Part shown: positions 8,875-17,960 of the stretch, one piece after another
Position numbering within the stretch: position 1 is the first letter of the stretch
How the letters are laid out: each line of letters begins with the position of its first letter
NCBI GenBank assembly: GCA_044463125.1
Contig: JBIQMS010000003.1
Location: 139,751-203,750, forward strand
Source of the DNA: CAYMZZ01 sp044463125
GTDB lineage: Bacteria > Bacteroidota > Bacteroidia > Chitinophagales > Chitinophagaceae
Length of the DNA stretch: 64,000 bases
Direction of reading: 5' to 3'
The notes under the pieces: model-generated
What the model saw: only the letters and a program-made list of their open reading frames with translations
The model's database searches: none
What the model was told of the DNA's origin: nothing
Translations under genes and position numbers: made by a program

Positions 8875-9094
8875 TACGTATTACGTTGTACGTTTTACGT
8901 AATACGTTTTTTTAGTTGAGAGTTTAGGGTTTAGGGTTTAATGGTTTGAGCTTGATTGTACAGAAGTCATCGTATTTTGACTTCAATAGAGGGAACTCAC
9001 CTGATTACTTTACTGGAGCCCTTAAACTTTAAACCCTAAACTCTAAACAAAATGAACGTACTACGTACTACGTATTACGTAATACGTAATACGT
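8875..9094. repeat. Inverted ACGTnnT / TTTArrG arrays between convergent genes
   Basis: Left arm: ACGTATT, ACGTTGT, ACGTTTT, ACGTAAT, then TTTAGGG-type heptamers. Right arm from about 9020: CTTTAAAC-type units, then ACGTACT/ACGTATT/ACGTAAT units to 9094. The central loop (~8950-9015) holds a small hairpin GAAGTCA/TGACTTC. The right end overlaps the last codons of the MmcQ-type gene. Confidence 0.85.
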
Positions 9095-9701
9095 CTCTAT
9101 GCGCTTCTTTCACCATTGCTGCCAACAATTTCTTCGGTGTATTAGCCAGATCGGCAAAAGTCCAGCCCTGTTTTCCCCATTTATTGGGTACCGGCGTGAT
9201 GGTTTCTTTATTAGCCAGAACATAAATATCCTGTTGTGCAGGAGTTAGCTTGAGGCAGGCACGATTATTTTTTTGATCGATGGTAACATAGATCTTCTTA
9301 TTTACCCGAAAGGAGGTTTTTTCAAAATGGGGCTGTTCTACCGTTCCGGGAAGGGACAGGCAATGTTGCCGAAGCCATTCTATAGCTTTTGAATTTGGGA
9401 TAGCTGGTTTAGATTCCTTGAATGATAGACCGGCTTTCTTTAGCGCATCGCGAAGTTTGGGAAGGCTGCTTTTGCCGAAGCCATGAAGTGCGAGCACTTC
9501 GTCTTCAGAATATCGCGCCAGTTTTTTCAGGTTGCTGATACCCTCATTTTCCAGCGCCCTTCTCGCTGGTGCAGCCAATGTTTGCAGGAATGCGGAGGCA
9601 GGCTGCTTCTCCGATTCGCACTTGGGGCAAGTGGGACAGTCACTACTTTTATAATAGCGATGACCAAGCGGGCATATTCTCAGTGTGCCTTTCGGGTGCA
9701 T
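9075..9701 (-). CDS. Zinc-ribbon / HhH / MmcQ-YjbR fusion protein
   Basis: 208 residues from ATG at 9701 (MHPKGTLRICPLGHRYYKSS). Residues 9-30 form a CPLGH...CPTCPKC zinc ribbon. Residues ~40-95 (LAAPARRALENEGISNLKKL, HGFGKSSLPKLRDALK) match the helix-hairpin-helix of the RNA polymerase alpha C-terminal domain. Residues ~105-205 are an MmcQ/YjbR (DUF419) domain (AIEWLRQHCLSLPGTVEQPH, PNKWGKQGWTFADL). A nucleic-acid-binding role is likely but the function is unknown. An in-frame upstream start would read through a heptamer array. The last five codons (VLRIT) and the stop are themselves array sequence. Confidence 0.8.
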   Translation of the reverse strand: MHPKGTLRICPLGHRYYKSSDCPTCPKCESEKQPASAFLQTLAAPARRALENEGISNLKKLARYSEDEVLALHGFGKSSLPKLRDALKKAGLSFKESKPAIPNSKAIEWLRQHCLSLPGTVEQPHFEKTSFRVNKKIYVTIDQKNNRACLKLTPAQQDIYVLANKETITPVPNKWGKQGWTFADLANTPKKLLAAMVKEAHRDVLRIT

Positions 9702-9716
9702 AGGAATGAAGTTTTG

Positions 9717-9808
9717 CGTTCTAAGTGGTAAGTTATAAGTTTTTAGCGACAACACTCCAGTGCATTAAAACTTACCACCTAATACGTAAAACGTAAAACG
9801 TATTACGT
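9717..9808. repeat. AAGTnnT and ACGTnnT heptamer arrays
   Basis: AAGTGGT, AAGTTAT, AAGTTTT on the left pair with AAAACTTACCACCT on the right around a 25-nt loop. Three ACGTAAA/ACGTATT heptamers follow up to the stop codon of the next minus-strand gene at 9810. Confidence 0.8.
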
Positions 9809-9809
9809 C

Positions 9810-10517
9810 TTACAGCTTCACAACCTTTTCCAGCATTTGCTTACAATTCCTTCCCATTATATATAAATAAACACTGACGCTTTTGCCATTTTCCCGGGGT
9901 ATTACGTTGATCACACGGGGATCATCCGTATTTTCTCTTTCACCGCCATACACCTGCCAGTTGTAGCTGGGTTCTTTGATGGCTGCATTTACCGGTGCTT
10001 TGAATTGCACTTTTAGCGGAAGTTTCAGCCGGTCGATGCTATGCGTAATCTCGAGTTTCACATTGCAGGGCGGCAATGATTTTTGATAGGGTTGAAACTC
10101 ACATTCACCCTGGATGGGTATATAAATTACTTCCGCATCGCCAATCATTCCTTTCTCGCGGTACACGCCAACCGTCTGGTATTTCGCGAACTTTTCAATT
10201 TCATTTGCGCCCAATACACGCGGCAGGCCATATTTTTCGTAGTACTGATTATTCACGGTTATTCCTTCGTTATTGATATACCAGGAAAAGTTTTTCGCAT
10301 ATTCCGGGTTGTTGATATGAAGGCTATCTACCCGCAGTATTTTGCCACTTACTTCTACGGTTTTTATGCCCGTAACAAGGCTGTATTCCCCCTGTTTTAC
10401 TTTGAGCTCTCCATTTTCAATCAGGCATACATTCGTCTTCACAATATTGCTGGTACCTTGCGACAATGCAGTCAGGCTTAGAATTGCGAACAACAGAAGT
10501 GATATTCCGTATTTCAT
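9810..10517 (-). CDS. Exported protein of unknown function
   Basis: 235 residues. Signal peptide MKYGISLLLFAILSLTALSQ. The mature part is rich in beta strands; four cysteines (NVCLIENGE, QGECEF, LPPCNVKL, GRNCKQML) could form disulfides in the periplasm. I do not recognise the family. It starts 115 nt from the divergent cupin gene, sharing that spacer for regulation, and its 3' end abuts a heptamer array. Confidence 0.7.
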   Translation of the reverse strand: MKYGISLLLFAILSLTALSQGTSNIVKTNVCLIENGELKVKQGEYSLVTGIKTVEVSGKILRVDSLHINNPEYAKNFSWYINNEGITVNNQYYEKYGLPRVLGANEIEKFAKYQTVGVYREKGMIGDAEVIYIPIQGECEFQPYQKSLPPCNVKLEITHSIDRLKLPLKVQFKAPVNAAIKEPSYNWQVYGGERENTDDPRVINVIPRENGKSVSVYLYIMGRNCKQMLEKVVKL

Positions 10518-10632
10518 AAACTATTTTTTTTAAAAGTAAACTCTTCTCGGTCCAGAAAAATACCGTTGGCAGGGTATCTCGGCTAATTGTGTAAATGGTT
10601 GTAACTTGAATTTCTAAAGGCTAGAATGCGAC

Positions 10633-11001
10633 ATGAATATCGAAAAAATAGATCTGAAAGAGAAGCTTTCGCAGTTTTCGGACCACTGGAACCCCCGTGT
10701 GGTGGGGGAGTTGAATGGGCAGTATGTAAAACTGGCAAAGATCAAGGGCGAATTTGTTTGGCATAAGCATGACCAGGAAGATGAGCTGTTCCTGGTGATA
10801 AAGGGTAGTTTTGTGATGGAATTGCGCGATGGCAATATTGAGCTGAATGAAGGCGACTCCATCATCATTCCCCGTGGCGTGGAGCATCGCCCTGTGGCGG
10901 CAGAAGAAGCGCATATCCTTCTCTTTGAACCTGCCAATACCCTGAACACCGGTGATGCGGAGGCTTCGGAACTCACCCGTCAGCAACTCCAGCGAATCTG
11001 A
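10633..11001 (+). CDS. Small single-domain cupin protein
   Basis: 122 residues, one double-stranded beta-helix. Cupin motif 1 is WHKHDQEDELFLVIKG (metal-binding H, H, E) and motif 2 is EGDSIIIPRGVEHRPVA. Likely binds a divalent metal; enzymatic or sensory role unknown. The next gene, xseA, begins 5 nt after its stop, so the two are probably cotranscribed. Confidence 0.85.
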   Translation: MNIEKIDLKEKLSQFSDHWNPRVVGELNGQYVKLAKIKGEFVWHKHDQEDELFLVIKGSFVMELRDGNIELNEGDSIIIPRGVEHRPVAAEEAHILLFEPANTLNTGDAEASELTRQQLQRI

Positions 11002-11005
11002 TACC

Positions 11006-12346
11006 ATGCCCGAACAGATTAATGATCGAAAAATTTTCTCTTTGCTCGAAGTGAGCCGCAGTGTGCAAAAAACACTGGCGGAGCGCTATAGCAGCAGTTT
11101 TTGGGTGAAGGCGGAAATCAATAAACTGAATTTCTATAAACAGTCGGGCCATGCTTATCCGGAACTGGTGGAGAAGAAGGATGGTAAAGTGATCGCGCAA
11201 CTCAGGGGGCATCTTTGGCGCGATGATTATCGCCGGGTAAACCTTCAATTTACAGAGCTCTTGCGGGAGCCATTGAAAGACGGCATCAAAGTGCTGATGT
11301 TGACCCGCGTGAGTTTTGATCCTGTTTATGGGCTTTCCCTGCATATTCTCGACATTGATCCTTCTTTTACCCTCGGCGACCTGGAGCGCGAGAAGCAGGA
11401 AAACCTGCAAAAGCTGCGTGCCGAAGGTTTGTTCAACCTGAACAAACTGCTCGACATGCCCATGCTGCCGCAGCGCATCGCCATCATTTCGGTGGAAAGC
11501 AGTAAGGGCTATGCCGATTTTATGAGTGTTGTAGGCGACAACCCCTGGGGTTATCGCTTTGCGCATGAGCTATTCCCTGCACTGCTGCAGGGCGATAAGG
11601 CGGCGGCAGATATACGACGTCAGTTGGAGAATATCAGTAAGAAGGCGGATGACTTTGATGTGGTGGCCATCATCCGTGGCGGCGGCGGCGATGTGGGGCT
11701 CAGTTGTTACAACGACTATGCGTTGGCCGCAGCCATTTGTCAGTTCCCCATACCCGTGCTTACCGGCATCGGCCACAGCACCAATGAAACGATTGCCGAA
11801 ATGGTGGCGCATGTGAATGCGATTACGCCTACCAAACTCGCAGAATACCTAATACAACAATTTCACAATTTTTCGGTGCCGGTGCAGGAAGCGGAAAAAA
11901 CCATACGCGAGCGCACGAAACAACTTCTCCTCGATGCCGCCGGCCAGTTTAGGACCGAAACGCGCTTGTTCCGGTCAGTTACGGAAACAGCCTTGCAGCA
12001 ATATCGCCAGCAATTGAAAGAGGAAGTATTGTTGCTGCGCAAAGACAGCCTGGCACAGCTAAAGGAACTTACCCAGGTGCTAAACATACAGGCTGGTGAG
12101 CTGCAGCAGCAAAGCCGGCAGCTTTTGCGTGAGCATACTCAGCAACTGGCGCATCTGGATAAGCAGTTGGAGCTGATGAGCCCGGCCCAGGTGTTGAAAA
12201 GGGGCTATAGCATTACCCGTCTCAATGGAGTAGCAGTCAGGGAGGTCCGCGACCTGCAGCCCGGCGATGAAATTAGTACCGACCTTTGGAAGGGATCGGT
12301 TCATAGCATTGTAACTTCGTTGTACAAACCGGAGCCAAATGAGTAA
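11006..12346 (+). CDS. xseA: Exodeoxyribonuclease VII large subunit
   Basis: About 446 residues starting MPEQINDRKIFSLLEVSRSV. An N-terminal OB-fold (FWVKAEINKLNFY, HLWRDDYRRVN) binds single-stranded DNA. The catalytic part holds IISVESSKGYADF, then RGGGGDVGLSCYNDYALA and TGIGHSTNETIAEMVAHV...TPTKLAEY (residues ~225-300). A long coiled coil (~300-400) then binds XseB. With XseB it degrades ssDNA from both ends. An earlier in-frame ATG at 10952 lies inside the cupin gene and is rejected. xseB overlaps its 3' end. Confidence 0.92.
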   Translation: MPEQINDRKIFSLLEVSRSVQKTLAERYSSSFWVKAEINKLNFYKQSGHAYPELVEKKDGKVIAQLRGHLWRDDYRRVNLQFTELLREPLKDGIKVLMLTRVSFDPVYGLSLHILDIDPSFTLGDLEREKQENLQKLRAEGLFNLNKLLDMPMLPQRIAIISVESSKGYADFMSVVGDNPWGYRFAHELFPALLQGDKAAADIRRQLENISKKADDFDVVAIIRGGGGDVGLSCYNDYALAAAICQFPIPVLTGIGHSTNETIAEMVAHVNAITPTKLAEYLIQQFHNFSVPVQEAEKTIRERTKQLLLDAAGQFRTETRLFRSVTETALQQYRQQLKEEVLLLRKDSLAQLKELTQVLNIQAGELQQQSRQLLREHTQQLAHLDKQLELMSPAQVLKRGYSITRLNGVAVREVRDLQPGDEISTDLWKGSVHSIVTSLYKPEPNE

Positions 12347-12542
12347 AACACCCAGCTATACCGAAGCATTTGAAGAATTGCAGCTCATTACCCGCGAAAT
12401 TGAATCCGGCGATATCAGTGTGGACCAGTTAGCCGAAAAAGTAAAACGCGCCAGCGACCTGATCCGGCTCTGCCGGGCCAAACTCAGCAGTACCGAGGAA
12501 GAAGTAAATAAGGTGCTGAAGGAGATGGAGAAAAAGGGGTAG
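12339..12542 (+). CDS. xseB: Exodeoxyribonuclease VII small subunit
   Basis: 67 residues, the usual length. The helix YTEAFEELQLITREIESGDI followed by SVDQLAEKVKRASDLIRLCR and LSSTEEEVNKVL is the family signature. It binds the coiled coil of XseA. It overlaps the end of xseA by 8 nt, indicating translational coupling. Confidence 0.93.
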   Translation: MSKTPSYTEAFEELQLITREIESGDISVDQLAEKVKRASDLIRLCRAKLSSTEEEVNKVLKEMEKKG

Positions 12543-12555
12543 GCAAGAACAGGAT

Positions 12556-12641
12556 TATGTAATTTGAAAGTTTAGATTTCAAACTACATAAAAAATTAAA
12601 AAAATATATGTAAATTGCAAGCTATAGTTTCAATTTACATA
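12556..12641. promoter_or_regulatory. Two tandem palindromes, probable operators
   Basis: IR1, 12556-12590: TATGTAATTTGAAA / TTTCAAACTACATA (imperfect). IR2, 12607-12641: TATGTAAATTG / CAATTTACATA (perfect 11 bp). They start 51 bp apart, and the second ends 4 nt before the ATG of the ATPase gene. Confidence 0.6.
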
Positions 12642-12645
12642 AATT

Positions 12646-13833
12646 ATGATAAGTCGAGAAATCACCCAAAACCTACAAACTGCGCTTCAACAAATGCCGG
12701 TTGTGGCATTGCTGGGTCCCCGCCAGGTAGGTAAAACAACGCTGGCCATGCAACTGGCAGGAGCTAAGGATGGCAAGCCCTCGATTTATTTGGATATGGA
12801 GCGTGACAGTGATTTGAACAAGCTAAGCGACGCTGAAGCTTATTTGTCGCGCATGAAGAACCGGCTGATGATTATTGATGAAGTGCAGCAAAAGCCCGAC
12901 CTGTTTCGCGTAATGCGCAGCCTGGTGGATGAGCGAATTCGATTGGGAGAAAAATCATGTCAATTCCTGCTACTTGGCTCCGCATCAAGAGACTTGTTAC
13001 AACAATCATCAGAAACACTGGCCGGACGAATTCGATATCTCGAGATGCGACCCTTGTCCATAATGGAGGTCTATCAAAATGATCCTGTAGGATTTTCAGT
13101 GGATAAGATTTGGCTGCGCGGTGGCTTTCCTAATAGTTTTCTGTCTGAATCGAATGAAGAAAGTTGGAATTGGCGCAACGACTTCATATCAACTTATGTT
13201 GAACGCGACATCCCTAATATGGGCCCAAAAATCCCGGCCACCCGGTTGAAGCGATTCTGGACCATGCTGGCTCACTATCATGGACAGCAACCTGTAATGT
13301 CGGAATTGGGTCGTAGTCTTGAACTTAGCCATACCACAGTTAGAAACTATCTCGACCTTCTGACGGATTTTTATATGGTGCGACAGCTTCAGCCCTGGTC
13401 AGGCAATACGAAAAAAAGGCTGGTGAAGACGCCAAAGATTTATATCCGTGACTCGGGTTTATTACACAACCTCCTCAATATTGCGGATATGGATACTTTA
13501 TTAGGGCATCCATTGCTGGGGGCAAGCTGGGAGGGGTTTGTCGTAGAAAACATATTAGGCGCTATCAACAATCAATGGCAATACAGTTATTATCGTACAA
13601 ATAACCAGAATGAAATTGATCTGGTGCTGGAGGGTCCGCGACATCAGGTATGGGCAATCGAAATTAAGCGTTCATTGGCGCCAACTATTCGACACACATT
13701 TCATACTGCTTCCGAAGATATTGGAGCTACCCAAAAATTCGTCGTATACCCGGGAACTGAGCGATACCCGATTGCCGGCGACACGGATGTAATTGGCATA
13801 GTTGAATTTCTAAAGATGTTGAAAACCGGCTAA
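12646..13833 (+). CDS. AAA ATPase with DUF4143 C-terminal domain
   Basis: 395 residues. Walker A is GPRQVGKTT near residue 25; Walker B is MIIDEVQQKPDLF near 80; the sensor-like segment LLLGSASRDLL is near 110. The second half is DUF4143 (FISTYVERDIPNMG, a winged helix around LSHTTVRNYLDLL, and a nuclease-like fold with SGLLHNLL and NEIDLVLE). Members are common in Bacteroidota and often lie in mobile or toxin-rich places; the molecular role is not settled. Two palindromes directly before the start suggest tight autoregulation or control by an unlinked repressor. No obvious ribosome-binding site. Confidence 0.88.
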   Translation: MISREITQNLQTALQQMPVVALLGPRQVGKTTLAMQLAGAKDGKPSIYLDMERDSDLNKLSDAEAYLSRMKNRLMIIDEVQQKPDLFRVMRSLVDERIRLGEKSCQFLLLGSASRDLLQQSSETLAGRIRYLEMRPLSIMEVYQNDPVGFSVDKIWLRGGFPNSFLSESNEESWNWRNDFISTYVERDIPNMGPKIPATRLKRFWTMLAHYHGQQPVMSELGRSLELSHTTVRNYLDLLTDFYMVRQLQPWSGNTKKRLVKTPKIYIRDSGLLHNLLNIADMDTLLGHPLLGASWEGFVVENILGAINNQWQYSYYRTNNQNEIDLVLEGPRHQVWAIEIKRSLAPTIRHTFHTASEDIGATQKFVVYPGTERYPIAGDTDVIGIVEFLKMLKTG

Positions 13834-13962
13834 AGAACGAATACGTGACCATTCTTGTGCAGCAATGAATTTGAGAGTAGGAAGTAATTTCTTTCCAAAA
13901 GAGAATTGCACATGGCTTAATACCCCGGCAATATTTTCTTATATGTTTTCCCCTGAAAACCG

Positions 13963-13991
13963 GGACTTTGATTTTTGTCAAATCCTTTTTT
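13963..13991 (+). terminator. Likely intrinsic terminator
   Basis: GGA(C)TTTGA / TCAAATCC stem with a TTTTTG loop, followed by TTTTTT, 130 nt after the ATPase gene. The rest of 13834-14145 shows no gene; it should hold the promoter of the next gene. Confidence 0.5.
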
Positions 13992-14145
13992 GTCTACAAT
14001 TCCTTACTGCGCCTAAGTGCAAACACTAAAATTATAAAATAATCATTCATAAGCTTTTACGCTTAATTTTTTGCTTATAGGTTTACTGTCCGATCCGATA
14101 TTTTATTAAAAAACCAAACATTTAATCCACCAAAATTTCCACCCG

Positions 14146-17100
14146 ATGAAATGCCTCATCCGTATGGCTGGCGTGCTTACGCTGGCCCTATTCCTGGGTC
14201 TGAATGCCCATGCTCAATTGAGCGACCTTCACTATCTGCCACCATTGAAACAGAAAACAGGTGCCTTTGCACAGCAAACCATTCACCTGTCCACTCCTGA
14301 AACAACGGCCTTTACCGTGAACGTGTATCGCGGCAATTCCACTACGGTTCTTACAACTTTAACCGTATCCAACAGCAGCCCGGCCACTTATAATCCCGGC
14401 GATGGCGATAACGGCATCACCCTGCTTACCGACGCACAAACCGGATATGTACAAAGCAATGCCGGACTTCGATTTGAATCAACAAGCGGAAAGAAATTTT
14501 ATGTAAACTGGCGTGGCCGTTCCGCTTCGCAGGCCTCTTCGCTTACCAGCAAAGGCCGTGCGGCACTGGGCACCGCTTTCAAATGGGTAGGCGCTCCCAA
14601 CAGGGGAGCATTTATTGATGCATTATCCAATTCACTGGGTATTATGGCCACAGAAGATAATACGGTGATCAATATATTCGGCTATGATGCCAGTACTTTC
14701 TTCCGGCAAGGTACAAATGTCGCCGGCATCACCGCTGATGATCTGACTATTACACTGAACAAAGGGCAGACTTATGTACTGGAAGCTTCTGTCACTGCCC
14801 TCACATCGCCCAACCGTGAGGGTTGGCTCGGCGCGAGCATCACTTCCAACAAACCCATTGCCGTGAATTTCGGACAGATGCACTACCAGCCACGTGGCAG
14901 TTCCTCAGGTCGCGATGCGGCCATCGACCAGATTATTCCAGAGAATACCCTGGGCAAAGAATACATTTTTGTACGTGGCAATGGCATCGACTCGCTGGAG
15001 TTTCCCGTGATCATTGCCACGCAAAACAATACGCAGATCTATGTAAACGGCGGTACCAGCCCGATAGCCACCATAAATAATGGCGACTATTTCCAGGTGC
15101 CTTCCACTTATTATTCCCAGTCATCAGCCAACGCCTCCGTACCCGGTGCCAATATGTATGTGCGCACGTCCAAAGAAGCTTATGCAGTACAATCCCTGGC
15201 GGGCGCTGTAAGCGACGCTACAGCCGATATCAACTTTATTGCCCCGGTAAACTGTTTGCTGGCCAACACAGTAAACAATATTCCGGATGTGTCGGTGGTA
15301 GCAGGTACCAGCATTACCGGCGGTATCACTATCATTGCTTCAACGGCTGTTGCTGAATCCGACATTACCGTTACTTACGGTAGCAATACCGTATCCACAG
15401 CCACGCTGACGGCCGCACGCAAAACGGTATCGGGCAATAGCGACTGGAAAACCTATTACCTCCCAGGCCTTACCGGCAACGTAAAAGTGGTGGCCAATGG
15501 TCCTATTGCGGTGGGTTATTTTGGTTATCAAAACGTGATCGGCGCTTCGGGTTATTTTTCCGGTTTCGAAACCATACCTACCATTGAAGTGGAGCGCATT
15601 GGCGATGGTTGTTTGCCCAGTACAATTCTGAAAGCCACTCCAGGTTTCACAGCCTATACCTGGTACCGCGATGGTGTGATTGTGCCGGGCGTGAATACGC
15701 ATACCTACACACCCAACCAGGCTGGCAAGTTCACGGTAATGGTATCGAATGGCAGTTGCTCCTACCATTCGGCCAACCAATATATTTATGATTGCAGCCC
15801 GGAGATTATTGTGAACACCACCGCCAACAAGAGTGGTATTGTATCTGGCGAAGCCATCACCTTCGAAGTATCTGTGCGCTACCTGGCCGATCTTAATGTA
15901 GAGAACCTGGTACTCACCAACCTGTTGCCGGCGAACGTAACGGTTACTGGTACCTCGGCCACATACGGATCCGTTTCCAATTCCGGATCTACCTATACCT
16001 GGAATATCGGCACCATGCGCAATGGCGAAGAGCATATTCTGCAGGTGTTTGCTACCGGCAAAACGGTGGCATCGGCTACGCCGGGCACCTTAACAGTGTC
16101 GAAAACACAAACCATTGTGGGAACAGAATCGAATAAAGTGGCGGATGATTTTGAAGAAACCATCACGGTGTATCCTGCACTGGAAGCTGAGCCGGCATCA
16201 CGACCTTCAGGTTTGTATTTTACCAATACCGGTTCCTCGCATCCGTTCAACAATGTGTTGCATTTTACGGCGTCATCTGATGCCGATGGTTACCTGGTGG
16301 TTCGTAAGCGAAATACAGCACCGGATTTTGTACCGGTGGATGGTACCAGCTATTCCGCTGGTGTTGTTAGCGGCAATGAGATCATTTATGTGGGCAATGC
16401 CACCACGGTTACCGATATGTCGGCCGATGCGCTTACTGATTATCATTATGCCATCTATCCCTACAAGGGCGGTGGTGCGGCATCCAATTACCTGGTGAGC
16501 AATCCTGTTCGTGCGGTTATCAACAACCGTATAATGAACGATTTCGCGATGGCATCATCCAGTGTCAGCTCCTCGGCGGGTTTGGCTAAAGATGGCGTGA
16601 ACGTAACCTTTGTGAATGGCGTGGTAAGTGGTGGTACTACCATTACCGCCAGCCGACATGAAGGCAGCCGGCCCGATGGTTCAGGCTATGGACTGCCTTC
16701 GGGGCTTAATTCAGTGCGTAATCTCTACTATACCGTTACCTCTTCTGTAGCCAATCCCGGAGCGTATGTGATAGTGCTCGATTTTTCGGAACTGAATATG
16801 AGCGAAGCAGAGTGGAATAATGCCGTAGTGCTGAAGCGCAGTGGGGTAGGATCAGTTTGGGAAGATGTAAGCCCCAAAGTAATCAGCCGCAATGCCGATG
16901 GATTGTTGGGTAAACTGATTATTACCGATCTCAGCAGTTTCTCCGATTTCGCAATTGGTTCTACCGAAATATTGCTGCCCGTAACCTGGGTCGATTTCAC
17001 CGCGCAGATGGAAGGCAATGCAGTGCGACTGAATTGGGCGACTGCAGCAGAACTGAATGCGAAAGATTTTGTAGTGCAGCATAGCCAAACCGGTATTGAC

Positions 17101-17490
17101 TGGTACGATATCGGCGAAGTAGCTGCTGTTGGCAACAGCAACAGTGAGCAGCACTATACTTTCCTGCATACCGTTCCGGCTTCGGGCAATAATTTCTATC
17201 GCCTCAAGCAGCGCGATCAGGATGGACGTTTCAGCTACAGCGTGGTGCGCAAACTGGTATTTACCGGCAGCACCAACCGGATCATGATCCTCGGCAACCC
17301 CGTGGTGAATGGCAACTTGCGGATAAGCCTGAGTGAGGCCACAAAATTGTCGGTTCGTACCATGGATGGCCGTGTATTGCTGACCCGTAACCTTACCGCG
17401 GGGCGTCATACCCTCGAGTTGGGACATCAGGCACCCGGCACCTATTTGCTGGTGGCGGAGCAGGAAGTAATTCGTTTCCTCGTCAAGTAA
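14146..17490 (+). CDS. Large secreted T9SS cargo with IgGFc-binding-like and DUF11-like domains
   Basis: 1114 residues. Signal peptide to ~25 (LFLGLNAHAQ). Residues ~30-480 resemble the IgGFc-binding/adhesin N-terminal domain (GLRFESTSGKKFYVNWRG, SITSNKPIAVNFGQMHYQ). Next comes an Ig-like segment (LKATPGFTAYTWYRDG), then a DUF11-type domain around 550-640 (VNTTANKSGIVSGEAITFEV, NGEEHILQV). The C-terminal part has the pre-CTD domain (LPVTWVDFTAQMEG, RLKQRDQDGRFSYSVV), then a divergent type A sorting tail ending EQEVIRFLVK. Probably a surface or matrix protein. Confidence 0.85.
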   Translation: MKCLIRMAGVLTLALFLGLNAHAQLSDLHYLPPLKQKTGAFAQQTIHLSTPETTAFTVNVYRGNSTTVLTTLTVSNSSPATYNPGDGDNGITLLTDAQTGYVQSNAGLRFESTSGKKFYVNWRGRSASQASSLTSKGRAALGTAFKWVGAPNRGAFIDALSNSLGIMATEDNTVINIFGYDASTFFRQGTNVAGITADDLTITLNKGQTYVLEASVTALTSPNREGWLGASITSNKPIAVNFGQMHYQPRGSSSGRDAAIDQIIPENTLGKEYIFVRGNGIDSLEFPVIIATQNNTQIYVNGGTSPIATINNGDYFQVPSTYYSQSSANASVPGANMYVRTSKEAYAVQSLAGAVSDATADINFIAPVNCLLANTVNNIPDVSVVAGTSITGGITIIASTAVAESDITVTYGSNTVSTATLTAARKTVSGNSDWKTYYLPGLTGNVKVVANGPIAVGYFGYQNVIGASGYFSGFETIPTIEVERIGDGCLPSTILKATPGFTAYTWYRDGVIVPGVNTHTYTPNQAGKFTVMVSNGSCSYHSANQYIYDCSPEIIVNTTANKSGIVSGEAITFEVSVRYLADLNVENLVLTNLLPANVTVTGTSATYGSVSNSGSTYTWNIGTMRNGEEHILQVFATGKTVASATPGTLTVSKTQTIVGTESNKVADDFEETITVYPALEAEPASRPSGLYFTNTGSSHPFNNVLHFTASSDADGYLVVRKRNTAPDFVPVDGTSYSAGVVSGNEIIYVGNATTVTDMSADALTDYHYAIYPYKGGGAASNYLVSNPVRAVINNRIMNDFAMASSSVSSSAGLAKDGVNVTFVNGVVSGGTTITASRHEGSRPDGSGYGLPSGLNSVRNLYYTVTSSVANPGAYVIVLDFSELNMSEAEWNNAVVLKRSGVGSVWEDVSPKVISRNADGLLGKLIITDLSSFSDFAIGSTEILLPVTWVDFTAQMEGNAVRLNWATAAELNAKDFVVQHSQTGIDWYDIGEVAAVGNSNSEQHYTFLHTVPASGNNFYRLKQRDQDGRFSYSVVRKLVFTGSTNRIMILGNPVVNGNLRISLSEATKLSVRTMDGRVLLTRNLTAGRHTLELGHQAPGTYLLVAEQEVIRFLVK

Positions 17491-17511
17491 TTTCAGCAAG
17501 CAAGTATAGTA

Positions 17512-17538
17512 AAAGGGGGTCGCATTTGCGACCCCTTT
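17512..17538 (+). terminator. Intrinsic terminator
   Basis: AAAGGGGGTCGCA / TGCGACCCCTTT stem with a short loop, 21 nt after the stop of the T9SS gene. Confidence 0.75.
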
Positions 17539-17540
17539 GT

Positions 17541-17569
17541 CGTATTGGCGCGCGAAGCGCGCCAATACG
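17541..17569. repeat. Perfect GC-rich hairpin
   Basis: CGTATTGGCGCGC / GCGCGCCAATACG, 13-bp perfect arms with a GAA loop, directly behind the terminator. Likely a REP-like element or a second terminator without T-run. Confidence 0.7.
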
Positions 17570-17610
17570 GTCGAATTGTTTTCCGACGATGGATATAATT
17601 CGTCTCTACA

Positions 17611-17656
17611 AATCCCCAAATACCCAAATAACCGAATACCCGAATTCCCAAGTTTC
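17611..17656. repeat. 8-bp-period degenerate array
   Basis: Units of the form CCAAATAC, CCAAATAA, CCGAATAC, CCGAATTC, CCAAGTTT repeat with period 8. Similar arrays lie at 38488-38520 and 59196-59231, and inverted near 63755. Confidence 0.7.
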
Positions 17657-17657
17657 C

Positions 17658-17960
17658 TCACGCCATTTTCACCCTGGACACTGTTTTCTGCCAATACACA
17701 TACGACAGCAGCAGTATTGCCAGAAAAACCAGCGGCATTATTATGACATTGGCAGGGTCGCCGGCACTTGCATGCGCGATGGCGGCCGAAACAAAGGTGA
17801 CCAGGAAACCAAAATAGGCAAACTGCTTCCCCCACTGCGGTGTTATGGGCAACAACAGCGCAATAGATCCCAGTATTTTAGCGATAGCGAGCTCTATCCG
17901 GAAGCTATCAGAAAAGCCCGGAAGCCTGCACGCAATCGATGCGCGCGGTAAGTGATGCAC
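17658..17960 (-). pseudogene. DoxX-like membrane protein, N-terminus lost
   Basis: Recognisable DoxX-like sequence starts only at GFSDSFRIELAIAKILGS and continues to the end (three helices: SIALLLPI, FGFLVTFVSAAIAH, MPLVFLAILLLSYVYW). Compared with the intact DoxX-like protein at 49845-50204, about 38 residues including the first helix are missing and replaced by unrelated residues. Those residues are antisense to the start of the HxlR gene. The two genes are head to head and their conserved parts abut near 17909. Confidence 0.65.

Noticed and set aside
15340..16035. 231-codon minus-strand frame
   Set aside because: Antisense to the large T9SS protein.
16852..17835. 327-codon minus-strand frame
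   Set aside because: Runs antisense to the T9SS C-terminus and through two hairpins and a repeat array; composition not protein-like.
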